Source: Bacteroidales bacterium
GTDB taxonomy: Bacteria; Bacteroidota; Bacteroidia; Bacteroidales; P3
DNA: 64,000 nt
Reading direction: 5' to 3'
NCBI GenBank assembly: GCA_016292015.1
Contig: JAEEZY010000027.1
Span: 62,001-126,000, forward strand
The position numbers and the translations under genes were made by a program. Under the pieces are notes generated by a model. It was not told the origin of the DNA. It saw nothing but the letters and a program-made list of their open reading frames with translations, and searched no databases. Positions 1-8,239 of this stretch are shown one piece after another. Position 1 is the stretch's first letter. Each line of letters begins with the position of its first letter.

Positions 1-738
1 CTTCTGTTTGTATATCTCAACCAACTGGTCGCAGGTGGCATAGGGCGAGAACACTGCCTCTACGTTTCCAATGCTTTCACGTATCTGGTTGGCCCTCACT
101 GTGTCGGGGTTGACGGTGTCCTTGTAACACTCCTGCACCTCTTTTTCCAGCAAGTCGCTGGCGATGTCGTAGTTGTCAACCACCAAGGTAGGCTCGGCGA
201 AACCAGCTCTTACGTATTTCACCGTCACCATGAAATACTGATAGATGTAGAAAGCGTCAAGCTTCTCACCTCCCAGGTTGATGGCTTCGGTATAGATGTC
301 ATAGCTTTCTTTAAGACCGGCGTCTTTCTTCAAAAGGTCTATGTCCTTTGCTTTCTTTGCCAGTATCTCAGCTTTGTCGTTGGGATATGCCTCGATGCGC
401 TTGTCGTGCATCGCCATCAGGGCGTTGATATATTCCTCTCTCTTTGCCTCGTCGGTGGTTTTGGCGAGCAGGCCGTTTATGATTTTGTCACCATTGATGT
501 AGAGGTTTTTGCTCTGCTTCGGACATTTCTCCACAACGACTTTCCAGTGTGGGTAGGCTTCCTCAAGATAACGAACGTCTTTCGTCTCTTTGAAATATTT
601 CATGCTTGACTGATATACCGATACGTCTTCAAGAACCGTCTCGCGTACTTCATCCGTGCAACCCCAGTTCTGGGCGCTTGCGCTGATTCCCATAGCGGAT
701 ACCAGCATCGCTGTCAATACAAGTCTTGGAGTTTTCAT
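1..738 (-). CDS. Secreted TPR-like protein, 3' end outside window (partial)
   Basis: ATG at 738 on the minus strand opens a frame that is still open at the window edge; 246 codons are visible. Residues 1-23 are a signal peptide (basic start, hydrophobic core, ending SASAQ), so the product is exported. The mature part is helical and rich in Tyr/Glu/Lys, with spacing reminiscent of tetratricopeptide repeats (for example EEAYPHWKVVVEKCP and EAYPNDKAEILAKKAKD). Proteins like this are common in Bacteroidales next to an outer-membrane barrel gene. It lies about 100 nt downstream of the barrel gene on the same strand and is probably co-transcribed with it. No enzymatic motif is visible; a periplasmic or outer-membrane scaffolding role is inference. 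Confidence 0.75.
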   Translation of the reverse strand, partial: MKTPRLVLTAMLVSAMGISASAQNWGCTDEVRETVLEDVSVYQSSMKYFKETKDVRYLEEAYPHWKVVVEKCPKQSKNLYINGDKIINGLLAKTTDEAKREEYINALMAMHDKRIEAYPNDKAEILAKKAKDIDLLKKDAGLKESYDIYTEAINLGGEKLDAFYIYQYFMVTVKYVRAGFAEPTLVVDNYDIASDLLEKEVQECYKDTVNPDTVRANQIRESIGNVEAVFSPYATCDQLVEIYKQK

Positions 739-795
739 AGTGGCTGTTTTGTTTGTTTTATGATTTAGTATTTTGTTTTTGTTGAAAATTGCTTT

Positions 796-811
796 CGTAT
801 TATTTAATACG
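796..811. repeat. Small palindrome between barrel gene and TPR gene
   Basis: CGTATTA-TT-TAATACG is a perfect 7-bp inverted repeat in the gap between two co-directional genes. It could be a weak RNA hairpin or a protein site. It lacks a T-run on either strand, so it is not a convincing terminator. Confidence 0.3.
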
Positions 812-840
812 CTTACAATTAGCGGATTATATTATGGGTT

Positions 841-2139
841 TTAGTTGTATTTCCTCTTCATGAACCAGTTCTCGCAGCTGCCGAACGAGATGCCGACGGT
901 CAAGCAGTCCCTCACCAGTAGGTCCGACTGCCCAAAACGGCTGTATCCCGCTGCCAAATGGATGGCTGAACGTCCTTTACGCATCGGTAGTGTCACCCCA
1001 ACTCCAAGGCCATACGCATCGATACCCGTGTTGGTGGTGTTGAGTTTGTTCATTTCGTAATGCAACCCTAAGCTGTATCCTACCCGTTGCCAGTAGTAGC
1101 TACCTTGCGAGTTGCCTATCCAAGCAAAGCCTAGTGCGATGCGGTTGTAAGGTTTGTAGATGATGTCGCCTTCTCCGACTATTCGTGTGTCAGCACCATC
1201 TTCATATTTCAGCCCGTTCCATTGTGCCCACACCCAGTCGAATGTGACCTGCCAGCGGTCGCTGCGTGTGAACGAAAGACCTACTCCGGCGCTCCAACCC
1301 TCCATCACATGGCTCTTGTATTCCGATTCCTCGCCGTCGGCGGGATATATCACCTCGCGGGCATTGTTGTTCACGAGCGTGTACTTGTATGCGCTTTCTT
1401 TCACCGACTGTCGTATCGAAGGTCGCATCGTGAGCCCCACCGAGAGGTTGTATTTCTCAGCAATCGGCTGGCTGTAGTGGAATCCGAAGTCGGTACTGAA
1501 GTTCAGTATGCGGGTGTTCTTCTGCCTCTGGTTGTCGATGAAGAACGAGGTGTCGTTGGCCAGGAAATCGTAGGTGATGTAGCGTGTCATGTTGCCATAC
1601 AGTAGGTGTGCGTTGAAGCCCAGGGCGAAACGTTCGCCTATGTTGAACGCGTGACCCCAGGTGAACCGGTTGGCTCCGCCCGAGCCGCTGTATTCGGTGT
1701 TCATCTTGCCGTAGCTGTTTGTGTCAACGGATGGTATGGAGAAGTTGTACTCCACATCAGCAAAGGGCTGTACCGTGAACGATGTTTTCCACCATTTACA
1801 GAAAGGGAACGCTATGGAGAGATGCGACAGATAGCCGTCGGCGTCAAACTCTTCGTTCTTGCTGTCTTTCATCCAGTTCATCTGCACTCCCAATCCCACG
1901 TCGAACACGAAACTGCGGCTGGTGATGCTTCCGTATGTGGCGGGGTTATAGACATTAATCATGTTCGGTGCTCCGGCTGCAAGGAAAGCGCCGCGCCCTA
2001 TGGTGTACGGCGAGCTGTACGGGAAATCGCTGACTCCGATGCCGAACTGTGAATAGGGTGAGTTCAAGCCGTTTTGTGCTTTTGCCGTCGATGCACACAG
2101 CAGTATGCAAATTGATAGTACGGTCAGCAGTTTGTTCAT
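841..2139 (-). CDS. Outer-membrane beta-barrel protein, FadL/OmpP1-like
   Basis: 432 aa. Residues 1-21 form a signal peptide ending in STAKAQ. Just after it come NSPYSQFGIG and then INVYNPATYG, a pairing typical of Bacteroidetes FadL/OmpP1-like barrels, whose N-terminal plug carries an N-P-A segment. The rest alternates hydrophobic and polar residues with many aromatics (for example RFTWGHAFNIGERFALGFN), as in transmembrane beta strands, and the end carries aromatic residues. It probably sits in the outer membrane; its substrate is unknown. It follows coaX by 10 nt and precedes a secreted TPR-like gene, so an operon is likely. Confidence 0.7.
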   Translation of the reverse strand: MNKLLTVLSICILLCASTAKAQNGLNSPYSQFGIGVSDFPYSSPYTIGRGAFLAAGAPNMINVYNPATYGSITSRSFVFDVGLGVQMNWMKDSKNEEFDADGYLSHLSIAFPFCKWWKTSFTVQPFADVEYNFSIPSVDTNSYGKMNTEYSGSGGANRFTWGHAFNIGERFALGFNAHLLYGNMTRYITYDFLANDTSFFIDNQRQKNTRILNFSTDFGFHYSQPIAEKYNLSVGLTMRPSIRQSVKESAYKYTLVNNNAREVIYPADGEESEYKSHVMEGWSAGVGLSFTRSDRWQVTFDWVWAQWNGLKYEDGADTRIVGEGDIIYKPYNRIALGFAWIGNSQGSYYWQRVGYSLGLHYEMNKLNTTNTGIDAYGLGVGVTLPMRKGRSAIHLAAGYSRFGQSDLLVRDCLTVGISFGSCENWFMKRKYN

Positions 2140-2149
2140 TATAACGGTT

Positions 2150-2827
2150 TTACAGGTTCATCATTAGTATTTCGTTCAAGCCGCGCATAACCAGATAGGG
2201 GTCGTTCGGCCATTCTGCGTTCAGGCGTGATGCGTCGCCGCCGGTCACCACCACTTGCACATCCTCACCCGCTCGGCACGTCAGCTCACGGGCGTAGCCC
2301 TCCAGAGCATAACGGAGGGCGCATACCACCCCCGACTCTATCGATGCTCGGGTGCTGTTGCCCACTGGTTCGACGCAGCTCTCACCATCGCTAATATTTA
2401 ATAACGGCAATCGTGCTGTAAAAGTATTCAGTGCCTTAAATTTCATCTCTATTCCCGGCAGGATTGCCCCTCCATGATATACTCCGTCTTTCGAGACATA
2501 ATCAACCGTGACGCAAGTGCCGGCATCCACCACCATGAGCGGATGCCCCTTATAGGCGCACCATGCGGCGCTCGACGCAGCTATTCTGTCGCTTCCCAGC
2601 GTCTCGGGCGTGGCATAGTCAAGCGTGATGGGTAGTTTTAGCCGATGGCTTACCTCGAGGCACCCTGAAGGCAGCCAATCGGGTCGTTTGCCCGTCAGCG
2701 ATGCGATGGAGCGGTCGGCGGAGGGCAGGACTCCATCGGTGCATACCTCGCAGCACTTCATGACACCGTCTTCAAACAGCGCCACCTTCGCCCGTGTGTT
2801 CCCTACATCTATCGCTAAACTACGCAT
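2150..2827 (-). CDS. coaX: Type III pantothenate kinase
   Basis: 225 aa. Phosphorylates pantothenate to 4'-phosphopantothenate, the first step of coenzyme A synthesis. The ASKHA-fold phosphate-1 motif DVGNTRAKVALF is at residues 7-18. TLGSDRIAASSAAW, VVDAGTCVTVDYV and HGGAILPGI follow in the order and spacing of CoaX, and VVTGGDA lies near the C terminus. Type III kinases are cytosolic, usually need a monovalent cation and are insensitive to CoA feedback (family knowledge). The start codon lies 14 nt after the pth stop, which indicates translational coupling. Length is slightly short of the usual 240-260 aa but no motif is missing. Confidence 0.93.
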   Translation of the reverse strand: MRSLAIDVGNTRAKVALFEDGVMKCCEVCTDGVLPSADRSIASLTGKRPDWLPSGCLEVSHRLKLPITLDYATPETLGSDRIAASSAAWCAYKGHPLMVVDAGTCVTVDYVSKDGVYHGGAILPGIEMKFKALNTFTARLPLLNISDGESCVEPVGNSTRASIESGVVCALRYALEGYARELTCRAGEDVQVVVTGGDASRLNAEWPNDPYLVMRGLNEILMMNL

Positions 2828-2841
2828 CTCCTCGTCACTTT

Positions 2842-3489
2842 TTATCGTTCGTTAGCCCCTTTCCTATGGTTAAACATGTTCATCGCTCTGTCTGCCCCCT
2901 GTGTCACGAATGTCTTTATCATCTCAACGGCTTCTGTCAGTTTTGGCTCCATTGTGGCGAGCTCGTCTGCCGTGAAACGCCCCAGCACATAGTCGATTTG
3001 ACGCCCTTTTGAGAAGCGGTCGCCTATGCCGACCCTCAACCTGCAGTAGGCGTTGGTGCCCAGCAGCTGCTCTATGTCTGTCAATCCGTTGTGCCCGCCG
3101 GCTCCGCCCTGTTTCTTCATGCGCAACTCGCCCACCGGCAGGGCTATGTCGTCAACCACCACCAGCACGTTCTCCAGCGGTGTCTTGGTTTCGTTCATCC
3201 AGTAGCGCACCGCCTTGCCGCTCAGGTTCATGAAGGTGGTCGGCTTCACCAGCAACACCTGCTTCCCCTTCAGCTTCATCTCGGCGGTCATCGCAAGCCG
3301 CCCCAATGTCCATTTCACATCGGCGTCCTTGGCCAACGCGTCAACCACCATGAAGCCGCTGTTGTGGCGTGTCCCCTCATACTCCATACCCACGTTCCCA
3401 AGTCCTACAATCATATACCTCATTGCACGTTCCTCCTCCGTCTCAACGGTTTTGTTGTTTCCAAAAATATTTTTTATCCAGCCAAACAT
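2842..3489 (-). CDS. pth: Peptidyl-tRNA hydrolase
   Basis: 215 aa as read; recycles peptidyl-tRNA released from stalled ribosomes. The family signature starts at residue 25: YMIVGLGNVGMEYEGTRHNSGF, with the catalytic His in TRHN. VKPTTFMNLSG, VVVDDIALPVGELRMKKQGG and GGAGGHNGL follow with the expected spacing. The first 22 residues (MFGWIKNIFG...) are not part of the conserved fold. An internal ATG (MRYMIVGLGN) at 3423 would give a normal-length enzyme of 193 aa, so the start is uncertain. It sits between the radical SAM gene and coaX in a minus-strand run. Confidence 0.93.
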   Translation of the reverse strand: MFGWIKNIFGNNKTVETEEERAMRYMIVGLGNVGMEYEGTRHNSGFMVVDALAKDADVKWTLGRLAMTAEMKLKGKQVLLVKPTTFMNLSGKAVRYWMNETKTPLENVLVVVDDIALPVGELRMKKQGGAGGHNGLTDIEQLLGTNAYCRLRVGIGDRFSKGRQIDYVLGRFTADELATMEPKLTEAVEMIKTFVTQGADRAMNMFNHRKGANER

Positions 3490-3532
3490 CTCTTTTCAAT
3501 TTCACAATTTCACACCTTCACACCTTCACAAT

Positions 3533-4429
3533 TTACACCACCCTAAGTTTCATCCCAGCCAAAAGTGTGTCCGTTTTGAACTCAAACACGCTGCTCATCT
3601 CGCCCGCCATGCCGAATCCGCAACGGTCGCAGATGTCTGCCGCCTTGCCCGTGCATTCGGCAAACTTCGTGCCGTCGTGCAGTATGAAGTTCGACACCCA
3701 GCAGTGCTTCTTGAAGTTGTTGTCGCGCAGTTTCCTCAATCCCGACACGCTGTTCATTATCGGCGCCCCCTTTTTCTTCAGCTCTATCAGCCGGTCAACC
3801 ACCTCGGCGCGGCGTCCCCAGTCGAGAAACAGGTGTTCCGTACCCTCGTAGGGTGTGTGGAAACTGAACGAAACCTGACGCAGATAGGGGCTCTTCTTCA
3901 CATATCCCACCACCTCCTCTACGTTGGTGTAGTTGCGGTTGTTTATCGTCATGTTCACGCTCACCGCCTTGTGCCCGCTTTCTGCTATGTTTTTCTCCAG
4001 CTTCGCAAACGCTCCCTCGCCCCGTATGTCGTCGTGCACCGCTCCGATGCCGTCGAGGCTCACCCAGATGCTGTCGGCCTTCAGCCCTTTCATCGGCTGC
4101 TGCGCGTTGGTCGTGATGGTGCATGAATAGAAACCCATCGACTTCGCCAAATCCACCAGCGAGTTGATGTCCATCCCCCCTTCTCGCCACAGCAGCGGCT
4201 CGCCCCCTTCGAAGTCAACAAACCTGCTCCCCTGGTCATAGCTGTATCTCAGCTCGTCCTCAATCTGACGGTACGACTTCATCACAGGGTTCCTGTGGTT
4301 GTATATCGCACAGTGGCGACACGACAAACTGCAGGCGTCGGTGATGAACAGCACCGTCTGCAGCGGACGCTTCCTGCCCAGAAACCGCGCCCCTACAAAC
4401 CACCCTGCAAGATAAACCAATTTCTTCAA
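3533..4429 (-). CDS. Radical SAM protein with C-terminal cysteine-rich segment
   Basis: 298 aa. Residues 33-40 contain C-x3-C-x2-C (CSLSCRHC), which ligates the [4Fe-4S] cluster used to cleave S-adenosylmethionine. FEGGEPLLW is the SAM-binding GGEP motif. WVSLDGIGAVHDDIRGEGAF and SVNMTINNRNY match later strands of the radical SAM barrel. The C-terminal third has CWVSNF, AECTGKAADICDRCGFGMAGE, a second cysteine group that may bind an auxiliary cluster as in SPASM/HpnH-like enzymes. The substrate cannot be told from sequence. It lies between purD and pth in the same direction. Confidence 0.8.
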   Translation of the reverse strand: MKKLVYLAGWFVGARFLGRKRPLQTVLFITDACSLSCRHCAIYNHRNPVMKSYRQIEDELRYSYDQGSRFVDFEGGEPLLWREGGMDINSLVDLAKSMGFYSCTITTNAQQPMKGLKADSIWVSLDGIGAVHDDIRGEGAFAKLEKNIAESGHKAVSVNMTINNRNYTNVEEVVGYVKKSPYLRQVSFSFHTPYEGTEHLFLDWGRRAEVVDRLIELKKKGAPIMNSVSGLRKLRDNNFKKHCWVSNFILHDGTKFAECTGKAADICDRCGFGMAGEMSSVFEFKTDTLLAGMKLRVV

Positions 4430-4492
4430 GCCACTAATCGTTTTTTCAAATACCTGTATAACCTATATTTCCCGCCCTCTCCAGGCACGGAG

Positions 4493-5773
4493 TCACAACT
4501 GCAGAAGGTCCTGCCCGATGTCTTTCCTGTTGTATTTTCCGTCAAACGTGATTTTTTCCGCCTCCTGGTATGCCTTCAACAGTGCCCCGGGCAAGTTTTC
4601 GTCGATGGCCGTCACCGCCAGCACACGTCCGCCTGCCGTCACCGTCTTGCCTTCTTTCTTCGCTGTGCCTGCGTGGAACACTATGGCGTCCGTCACCTCC
4701 TCTATGCCAGTTATGGCGTCGCCCTTGCGGTATTTCTCTGGGTAGCCTCCCGCCACCAGCACCACACTGGCCGCCGTTCGGTGGTTTATGTCGAGCGTCA
4801 TCTTGTTCAGCGTCCCCTGTCCCACTGCCTCGAAAAGCTCCACCACGTCGCTCTTAATCCTCGGGAAGACGCTCTGCGTCTCAGGGTCGCCCATCCTCAC
4901 GTTGTATTCTATCACGTATGGGTCCCCGCCACAGTTCATCAAGCCCACAAAGATAAAACCCTTGTAGTCGATCCCCTCCTCCATAAGCCCCTTCACCGTG
5001 GGTTGCACTATGCGGCTCTCCACCTTCGCCATAAACTCTTTGTCGGCAAACGGCACCGGACTTATCGAACCCATACCGCCGGTGTTCAACCCCGTGTCGC
5101 CGTCGCCTATGCGCTTGTAGTCCTTTGCCGACGGCAGCAACTTGTAGTGTTTCCCGTCGGTAAGCACAAACACCGAGAGCTCTATGCCCGACAGAAACTC
5201 CTCTATCACCACCTTCGCCGACGCGTCGCCGAATTTCGCGCCCTCCAGCATCTCCTTCAGCTCTTTCTCCGCCTCCTCTATGGTGGGCAGTATCACCACC
5301 CCCTTGCCTGCCGCCAATCCGTCGGCTTTCAGCACGTAGGGCGCCTTCAGCTCATGCAGGAATTTGATTCCTTCCTTTATGCTCTCCTTGTCGAACGAGC
5401 GGTAGCGTGCTGTAGGAATCGAGTGGCGCATCATAAACTCCTTGGCATAATCTTTGCTGCCTTCAAGCATCGCCCCCTGTTTCGACGGCCCTATCACGGT
5501 GACGTTCTTCAGCCTTTCGTCGCTGGCGAAGTGGTCGGCAATGCCGGCCACCAGCGGTGCTTCAGGACCTACGACCACCATCTTCACATCGTTTTCCCTT
5601 ACAAAGTTGCCCACGGCATCGAAGTCCAGTATGTCAAGACTTACGTTCTTTCCGCACTTGCCCGTCCCGGCGTTGCCGGGAGCTATAAACAGCTGTGTGC
5701 ATCTCTTACTCTGTGTCAGTTTGTAGGCGATGGCATGTTCCCGTCCGCCCGATCCTAATAGCAATATGTTCAT
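4493..5773 (-). CDS. purD: Phosphoribosylamine--glycine ligase
   Basis: Second committed step of purine synthesis: joins glycine to phosphoribosylamine with ATP. I take the start as ATG at 5773 ([14 protein letters not shown]), because that sequence is the usual N terminus; the open frame extends eight codons further to 5797. Motifs in order: [47 protein letters not shown], the ATP-grasp loop [39 protein letters not shown] and [14 protein letters not shown]. Length (426 aa) is normal. It is the first gene of a minus-strand run, with a TATCTTTG promoter element at 5795-5802 immediately upstream. Confidence 0.95.
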   Translation of the reverse strand: MNILLLGSGGREHAIAYKLTQSKRCTQLFIAPGNAGTGKCGKNVSLDILDFDAVGNFVRENDVKMVVVGPEAPLVAGIADHFASDERLKNVTVIGPSKQGAMLEGSKDYAKEFMMRHSIPTARYRSFDKESIKEGIKFLHELKAPYVLKADGLAAGKGVVILPTIEEAEKELKEMLEGAKFGDASAKVVIEEFLSGIELSVFVLTDGKHYKLLPSAKDYKRIGDGDTGLNTGGMGSISPVPFADKEFMAKVESRIVQPTVKGLMEEGIDYKGFIFVGLMNCGGDPYVIEYNVRMGDPETQSVFPRIKSDVVELFEAVGQGTLNKMTLDINHRTAASVVLVAGGYPEKYRKGDAITGIEEVTDAIVFHAGTAKKEGKTVTAGGRVLAVTAIDENLPGALLKAYQEAEKITFDGKYNRKDIGQDLLQL

Positions 5774-5794
5774 ACAGTTCGTTTTTAGAAACTG

Positions 5795-5802
5795 CAAAGA
5801 TA
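5795..5802 (-). promoter_or_regulatory. Bacteroidetes -7 promoter element for purD
   Basis: TATCTTTG on the minus strand, an exact match to the phylum consensus TAnnTTTG, 22 nt upstream of the purD ATG. No clear -33 element was found. The transcript would have a very short leader of about 15 nt. Confidence 0.65.
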
Positions 5803-6092
5803 CGAAAAATAATGGTAACCTCTAAAAATTGCTTTCACGTGTGTTCGACGCTGCCTTCGAGTATATTTCAGATTCCGTGACCTAATAAAATGACTTTGCC
5901 ACCCTAAACAAAACCTGACAACAACTAAAAACCTGGTTGAATTTGGTTGATGAATTGTGTTACATCTCTATCCTCTCTGCCCCCGCAAAGCACATCTCCC
6001 CCGTACACCCCGCCAATACCAGACACGAAGAAACCTCGAATGGGTCACGAATGGGTCTTGAACATACCTTATACCCTGAACAACAGTAATAC

Positions 6093-6112
6093 ATCACTGA
6101 TACATCAGTGAT
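6093..6112. repeat. Perfect 20-bp inverted repeat, possible operator
   Basis: ATCACTGAT-AC-ATCAGTGAT has 9-bp arms and a 2-bp centre, overlapping direct repeats of ATACATCA with an 11-bp period. This is the size and symmetry of a dimeric repressor site. It lies about 330 bp before pyrK and about 290 bp before the purD promoter. No regulator gene is adjacent. Confidence 0.4.
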
Positions 6113-6157
6113 ACAGAAGTAAAACGAAAGTGATTGATTTAATGTTTCATTGACAGT

Positions 6158-6176
6158 ATGTTACATATAGTAACAT
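6158..6176. repeat. Second inverted repeat, possible operator
   Basis: ATGTTAC-ATATA-GTAACAT has perfect 7-bp arms around a 5-bp A+T centre. It resembles a dimeric helix-turn-helix binding site and is 46 bp from the first palindrome. Function is inferred from symmetry only. Confidence 0.4.
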
Positions 6177-6421
6177 CGCTGCCAAAAACGGATTGAAAAC
6201 ACCCGAAAACGAACCTATATGATTGATACATCGCACTATATAATGATATATGATCGGTTCTTTCAGTTTACAAAGATACAAAACAAATCCCAACCTACCA
6301 ACCCCCGCCACCAAAAAAAATTCAAGGGGAAGTGTGATGAAAGTAAGACAAATCCAGGATGAAAATCTCTTTCACAACGGGGCTTCTTGGTCAAATCCTT
6401 TATCGTTTCCCATATTTTGCG

Positions 6422-6429
6422 TATCTTTG
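6422..6429 (+). promoter_or_regulatory. -7 promoter element directly before pyrK
   Basis: TATCTTTG ends four bases before the pyrK ATG at 6434. Transcription usually starts about 5-8 nt after this element, so the message would begin at or within a base or two of the start codon, that is, essentially leaderless. Confidence 0.6.
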
Positions 6430-6433
6430 CAGT

Positions 6434-7198
6434 ATGAAAAGAATAACAGAATTTACCATAGTTGAGCGGCGGCAGTACGGCGAGAAGTACTTTGCCTGGA
6501 CGCTGCGGTCGCCCGAAAAACTCCAACCCATACGCGCCGGACAGTTTGTCGAAGTCGAGGTGCGCGACTGTGCCGACGTCATGCTCCGCCGCCCCATATC
6601 CATACAGGATTTCGACCTTCAAGCTGACACCATCACGCTCCTCATTCAGATCGTGGGCAAGGGCACCCGCAAGCTCGCCACTCTGAAAGCTGGCGACTCG
6701 GTGAACATCATCTATCCGCTCGGCAACGGCTTCGCGGTGTGCGGCAACAACCCGCTGCTCGTCGGCGGTGGAGCCGGCATCGCACCCCTTTTAGGTCTTG
6801 CCAAAACCTACCGCGCAAAAGGGGTCACACCCACAATACTGCTCGGCGGACGCACCGAACAGCTCATCCCCGCTCGTGAATGTTTCGAAGGGCTCGGCAC
6901 CATCGGCTTCGCCACCGAAGACGGCTCGCTCGGCGAGCGAGGGCTCGTGACGCAACACTCGCTCTTCGGCGGCCGATACGACCACATCGCCACCTGCGGC
7001 CCCACCCCGATGATGAAGGCGGTGGCGAAGATAGCACACGAGAGGAGCATCCCGTGCGAGGTATCGCTCGAAAACATGATGGCGTGCGGCGTCGGCGCCT
7101 GCCTCTGCTGCGTCACCGACACCGACGAAGGCCACAAGTGCGTCTGCAAGGACGGCCCCGTCTTCAATAGCGAGAAAATACTGAGTTTCAAATCGTAA
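6434..7198 (+). CDS. pyrK: Dihydroorotate dehydrogenase B, electron-transfer subunit
   Basis: 254 aa from the ATG at 6434 (MKRITEFTIVERR); the open frame extends upstream but only this start gives the family N terminus. It carries FAD and a [2Fe-2S] cluster and passes electrons from orotate formation to NAD+. Visible motifs: RPISIQDF (flavin-binding R-P-x-S), VGGGAGIAPLLGLAK (NAD-binding), CGPTPMMKAV, and four cluster cysteines in CGVGACLCCVTD and KCVCKDGPVF. It is followed after 11 nt by pyrD, forming the PyrK2-PyrD2 enzyme. Promoter TATCTTTG abuts the start codon. Confidence 0.95.
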   Translation: MKRITEFTIVERRQYGEKYFAWTLRSPEKLQPIRAGQFVEVEVRDCADVMLRRPISIQDFDLQADTITLLIQIVGKGTRKLATLKAGDSVNIIYPLGNGFAVCGNNPLLVGGGAGIAPLLGLAKTYRAKGVTPTILLGGRTEQLIPARECFEGLGTIGFATEDGSLGERGLVTQHSLFGGRYDHIATCGPTPMMKAVAKIAHERSIPCEVSLENMMACGVGACLCCVTDTDEGHKCVCKDGPVFNSEKILSFKS

Positions 7199-7209
7199 GT
7201 TATTGAGTT

Positions 7210-8121
7210 ATGTCAGATATCAGTTTAGAGGTAAAAGTTGATCGCCTGACGCTGCGCAACCCCGTGATGACGGCGTCCGGAACATTTGGATATGGTGAGG
7301 AGTTCACCGACTTTATCGACCTTGCGCGACTCGGAGGCATCGTGGTGAAAGGCACCACAGGCGAGCGCCGTCAAGGCAACCCCTATCCCCGCATGGCCGA
7401 AACACCCGCAGGCATGCTCAACGCCGTGGGGCTTCAGAACGTGGGCGTCGAGACCTTCTGCAACGAGGTCTATCCCCGCATAAAACATTTCGACACCAAC
7501 GTCATCGTCAACGTCAGCGGCAGCTCCATCGAAGAGTACTGCAAGGTGGCGGAGATGATCGACGCGCTGGAGAACATCCCGGCTATAGAGCTCAACATCA
7601 GCTGCCCAAACGTGAAGAAAGGCGGCATGGGCTTCGGCACCAACCCCGAGATGGCGGCACAGGTGGTCGCCGAAGTCAGGAAAGTCTATAACAAGACACT
7701 TATCGTGAAGCTCACGCCCAACGTCACCAGCGTGGTCGAGATAGCCAAAGCCGTCGAAGGCGCGGGAGCCGACAGTGTCTCGCTCATCAACACCCTTCTC
7801 GGTATGGCCGTCGATGTCGAGCGACGCCGACCGATGCTGAGCACCGTTACGGGCGGTTTGAGCGGCCCGTGCGTCAAGCCTGTGGCCGTACGCTGCGTGT
7901 GGCAGGTCGCCCACGCAGTGAAGATACCCGTCATCGGCTTGGGAGGCATACGCACAGCCGCCGACGCGCTCGAGTTCCTCATGGCCGGCGCCAAAGCCAT
8001 AGAGGTAGGCACCGCCAACTTCCTCGACCCCCAGGTGACCGTCAAGATTGTGGACGGCTTAACCGACTACTGCCGCCGCCACAACATATCCGACATCAAC
8101 GAGATTATCGGCATCATCTGA
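7210..8121 (+). CDS. pyrD: Dihydroorotate dehydrogenase B, catalytic subunit (class 1B)
   Basis: 303 aa. Oxidises dihydroorotate to orotate in pyrimidine synthesis using FMN. LTLRNPVMTASGTFGYGEEF and KGTTGERRQGNPYPRMAETP form the start of the barrel. NAVGLQNVGVE, ELNISCPNVKKGG (the loop with the class 1B catalytic Cys), KLTPNVT, GLSGPCVKPVAVRCVWQVA and GLGGIRTAADALEFLMAGA (phosphate binding) follow. It pairs with pyrK upstream, as class 1B enzymes require. It converges on the restriction operon; no terminator hairpin was evident in the 118 nt between. Confidence 0.96.
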   Translation: MSDISLEVKVDRLTLRNPVMTASGTFGYGEEFTDFIDLARLGGIVVKGTTGERRQGNPYPRMAETPAGMLNAVGLQNVGVETFCNEVYPRIKHFDTNVIVNVSGSSIEEYCKVAEMIDALENIPAIELNISCPNVKKGGMGFGTNPEMAAQVVAEVRKVYNKTLIVKLTPNVTSVVEIAKAVEGAGADSVSLINTLLGMAVDVERRRPMLSTVTGGLSGPCVKPVAVRCVWQVAHAVKIPVIGLGGIRTAADALEFLMAGAKAIEVGTANFLDPQVTVKIVDGLTDYCRRHNISDINEIIGII

Positions 8122-8239
8122 CCAATTTCCCAATCCGCCGGCACCGCCTCACTTTCATTTCCGGCTTGGTATTCTTCGAGCGAATATGCGACATACAGAC
8201 GTGCCGCTGCTCTGGCGTCATCGTGTCGGACATAGAAAA

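Larger units (their letters stand above)
5803..6421. other. Divergent intergenic region purD/pyrK, repeat-rich
   Basis: About 620 bases without a credible gene. It holds an 11-bp-period direct repeat (CGAATGGGTC at 6037-6046 and 6048-6057), a second 11-bp-period repeat (ATACATCA at 6089 and 6100), two perfect inverted repeats (6093-6112 and 6158-6176) and a C-rich stretch near 6290-6320. Short frames here lack any recognisable protein character. Confidence 0.6.

Noticed and set aside
4295..5758. 487-aa plus-strand reading frame opposite purD and the radical SAM gene
   Set aside because: It is a high-G+C shadow with His/Arg-rich composition and no domain; purD on the other strand has full motif conservation.
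6037..6176. Riboswitch in the pyrK leader
   Set aside because: The promoter abuts the pyrK start codon, so the palindromic region lies upstream of transcription and cannot be part of the message.
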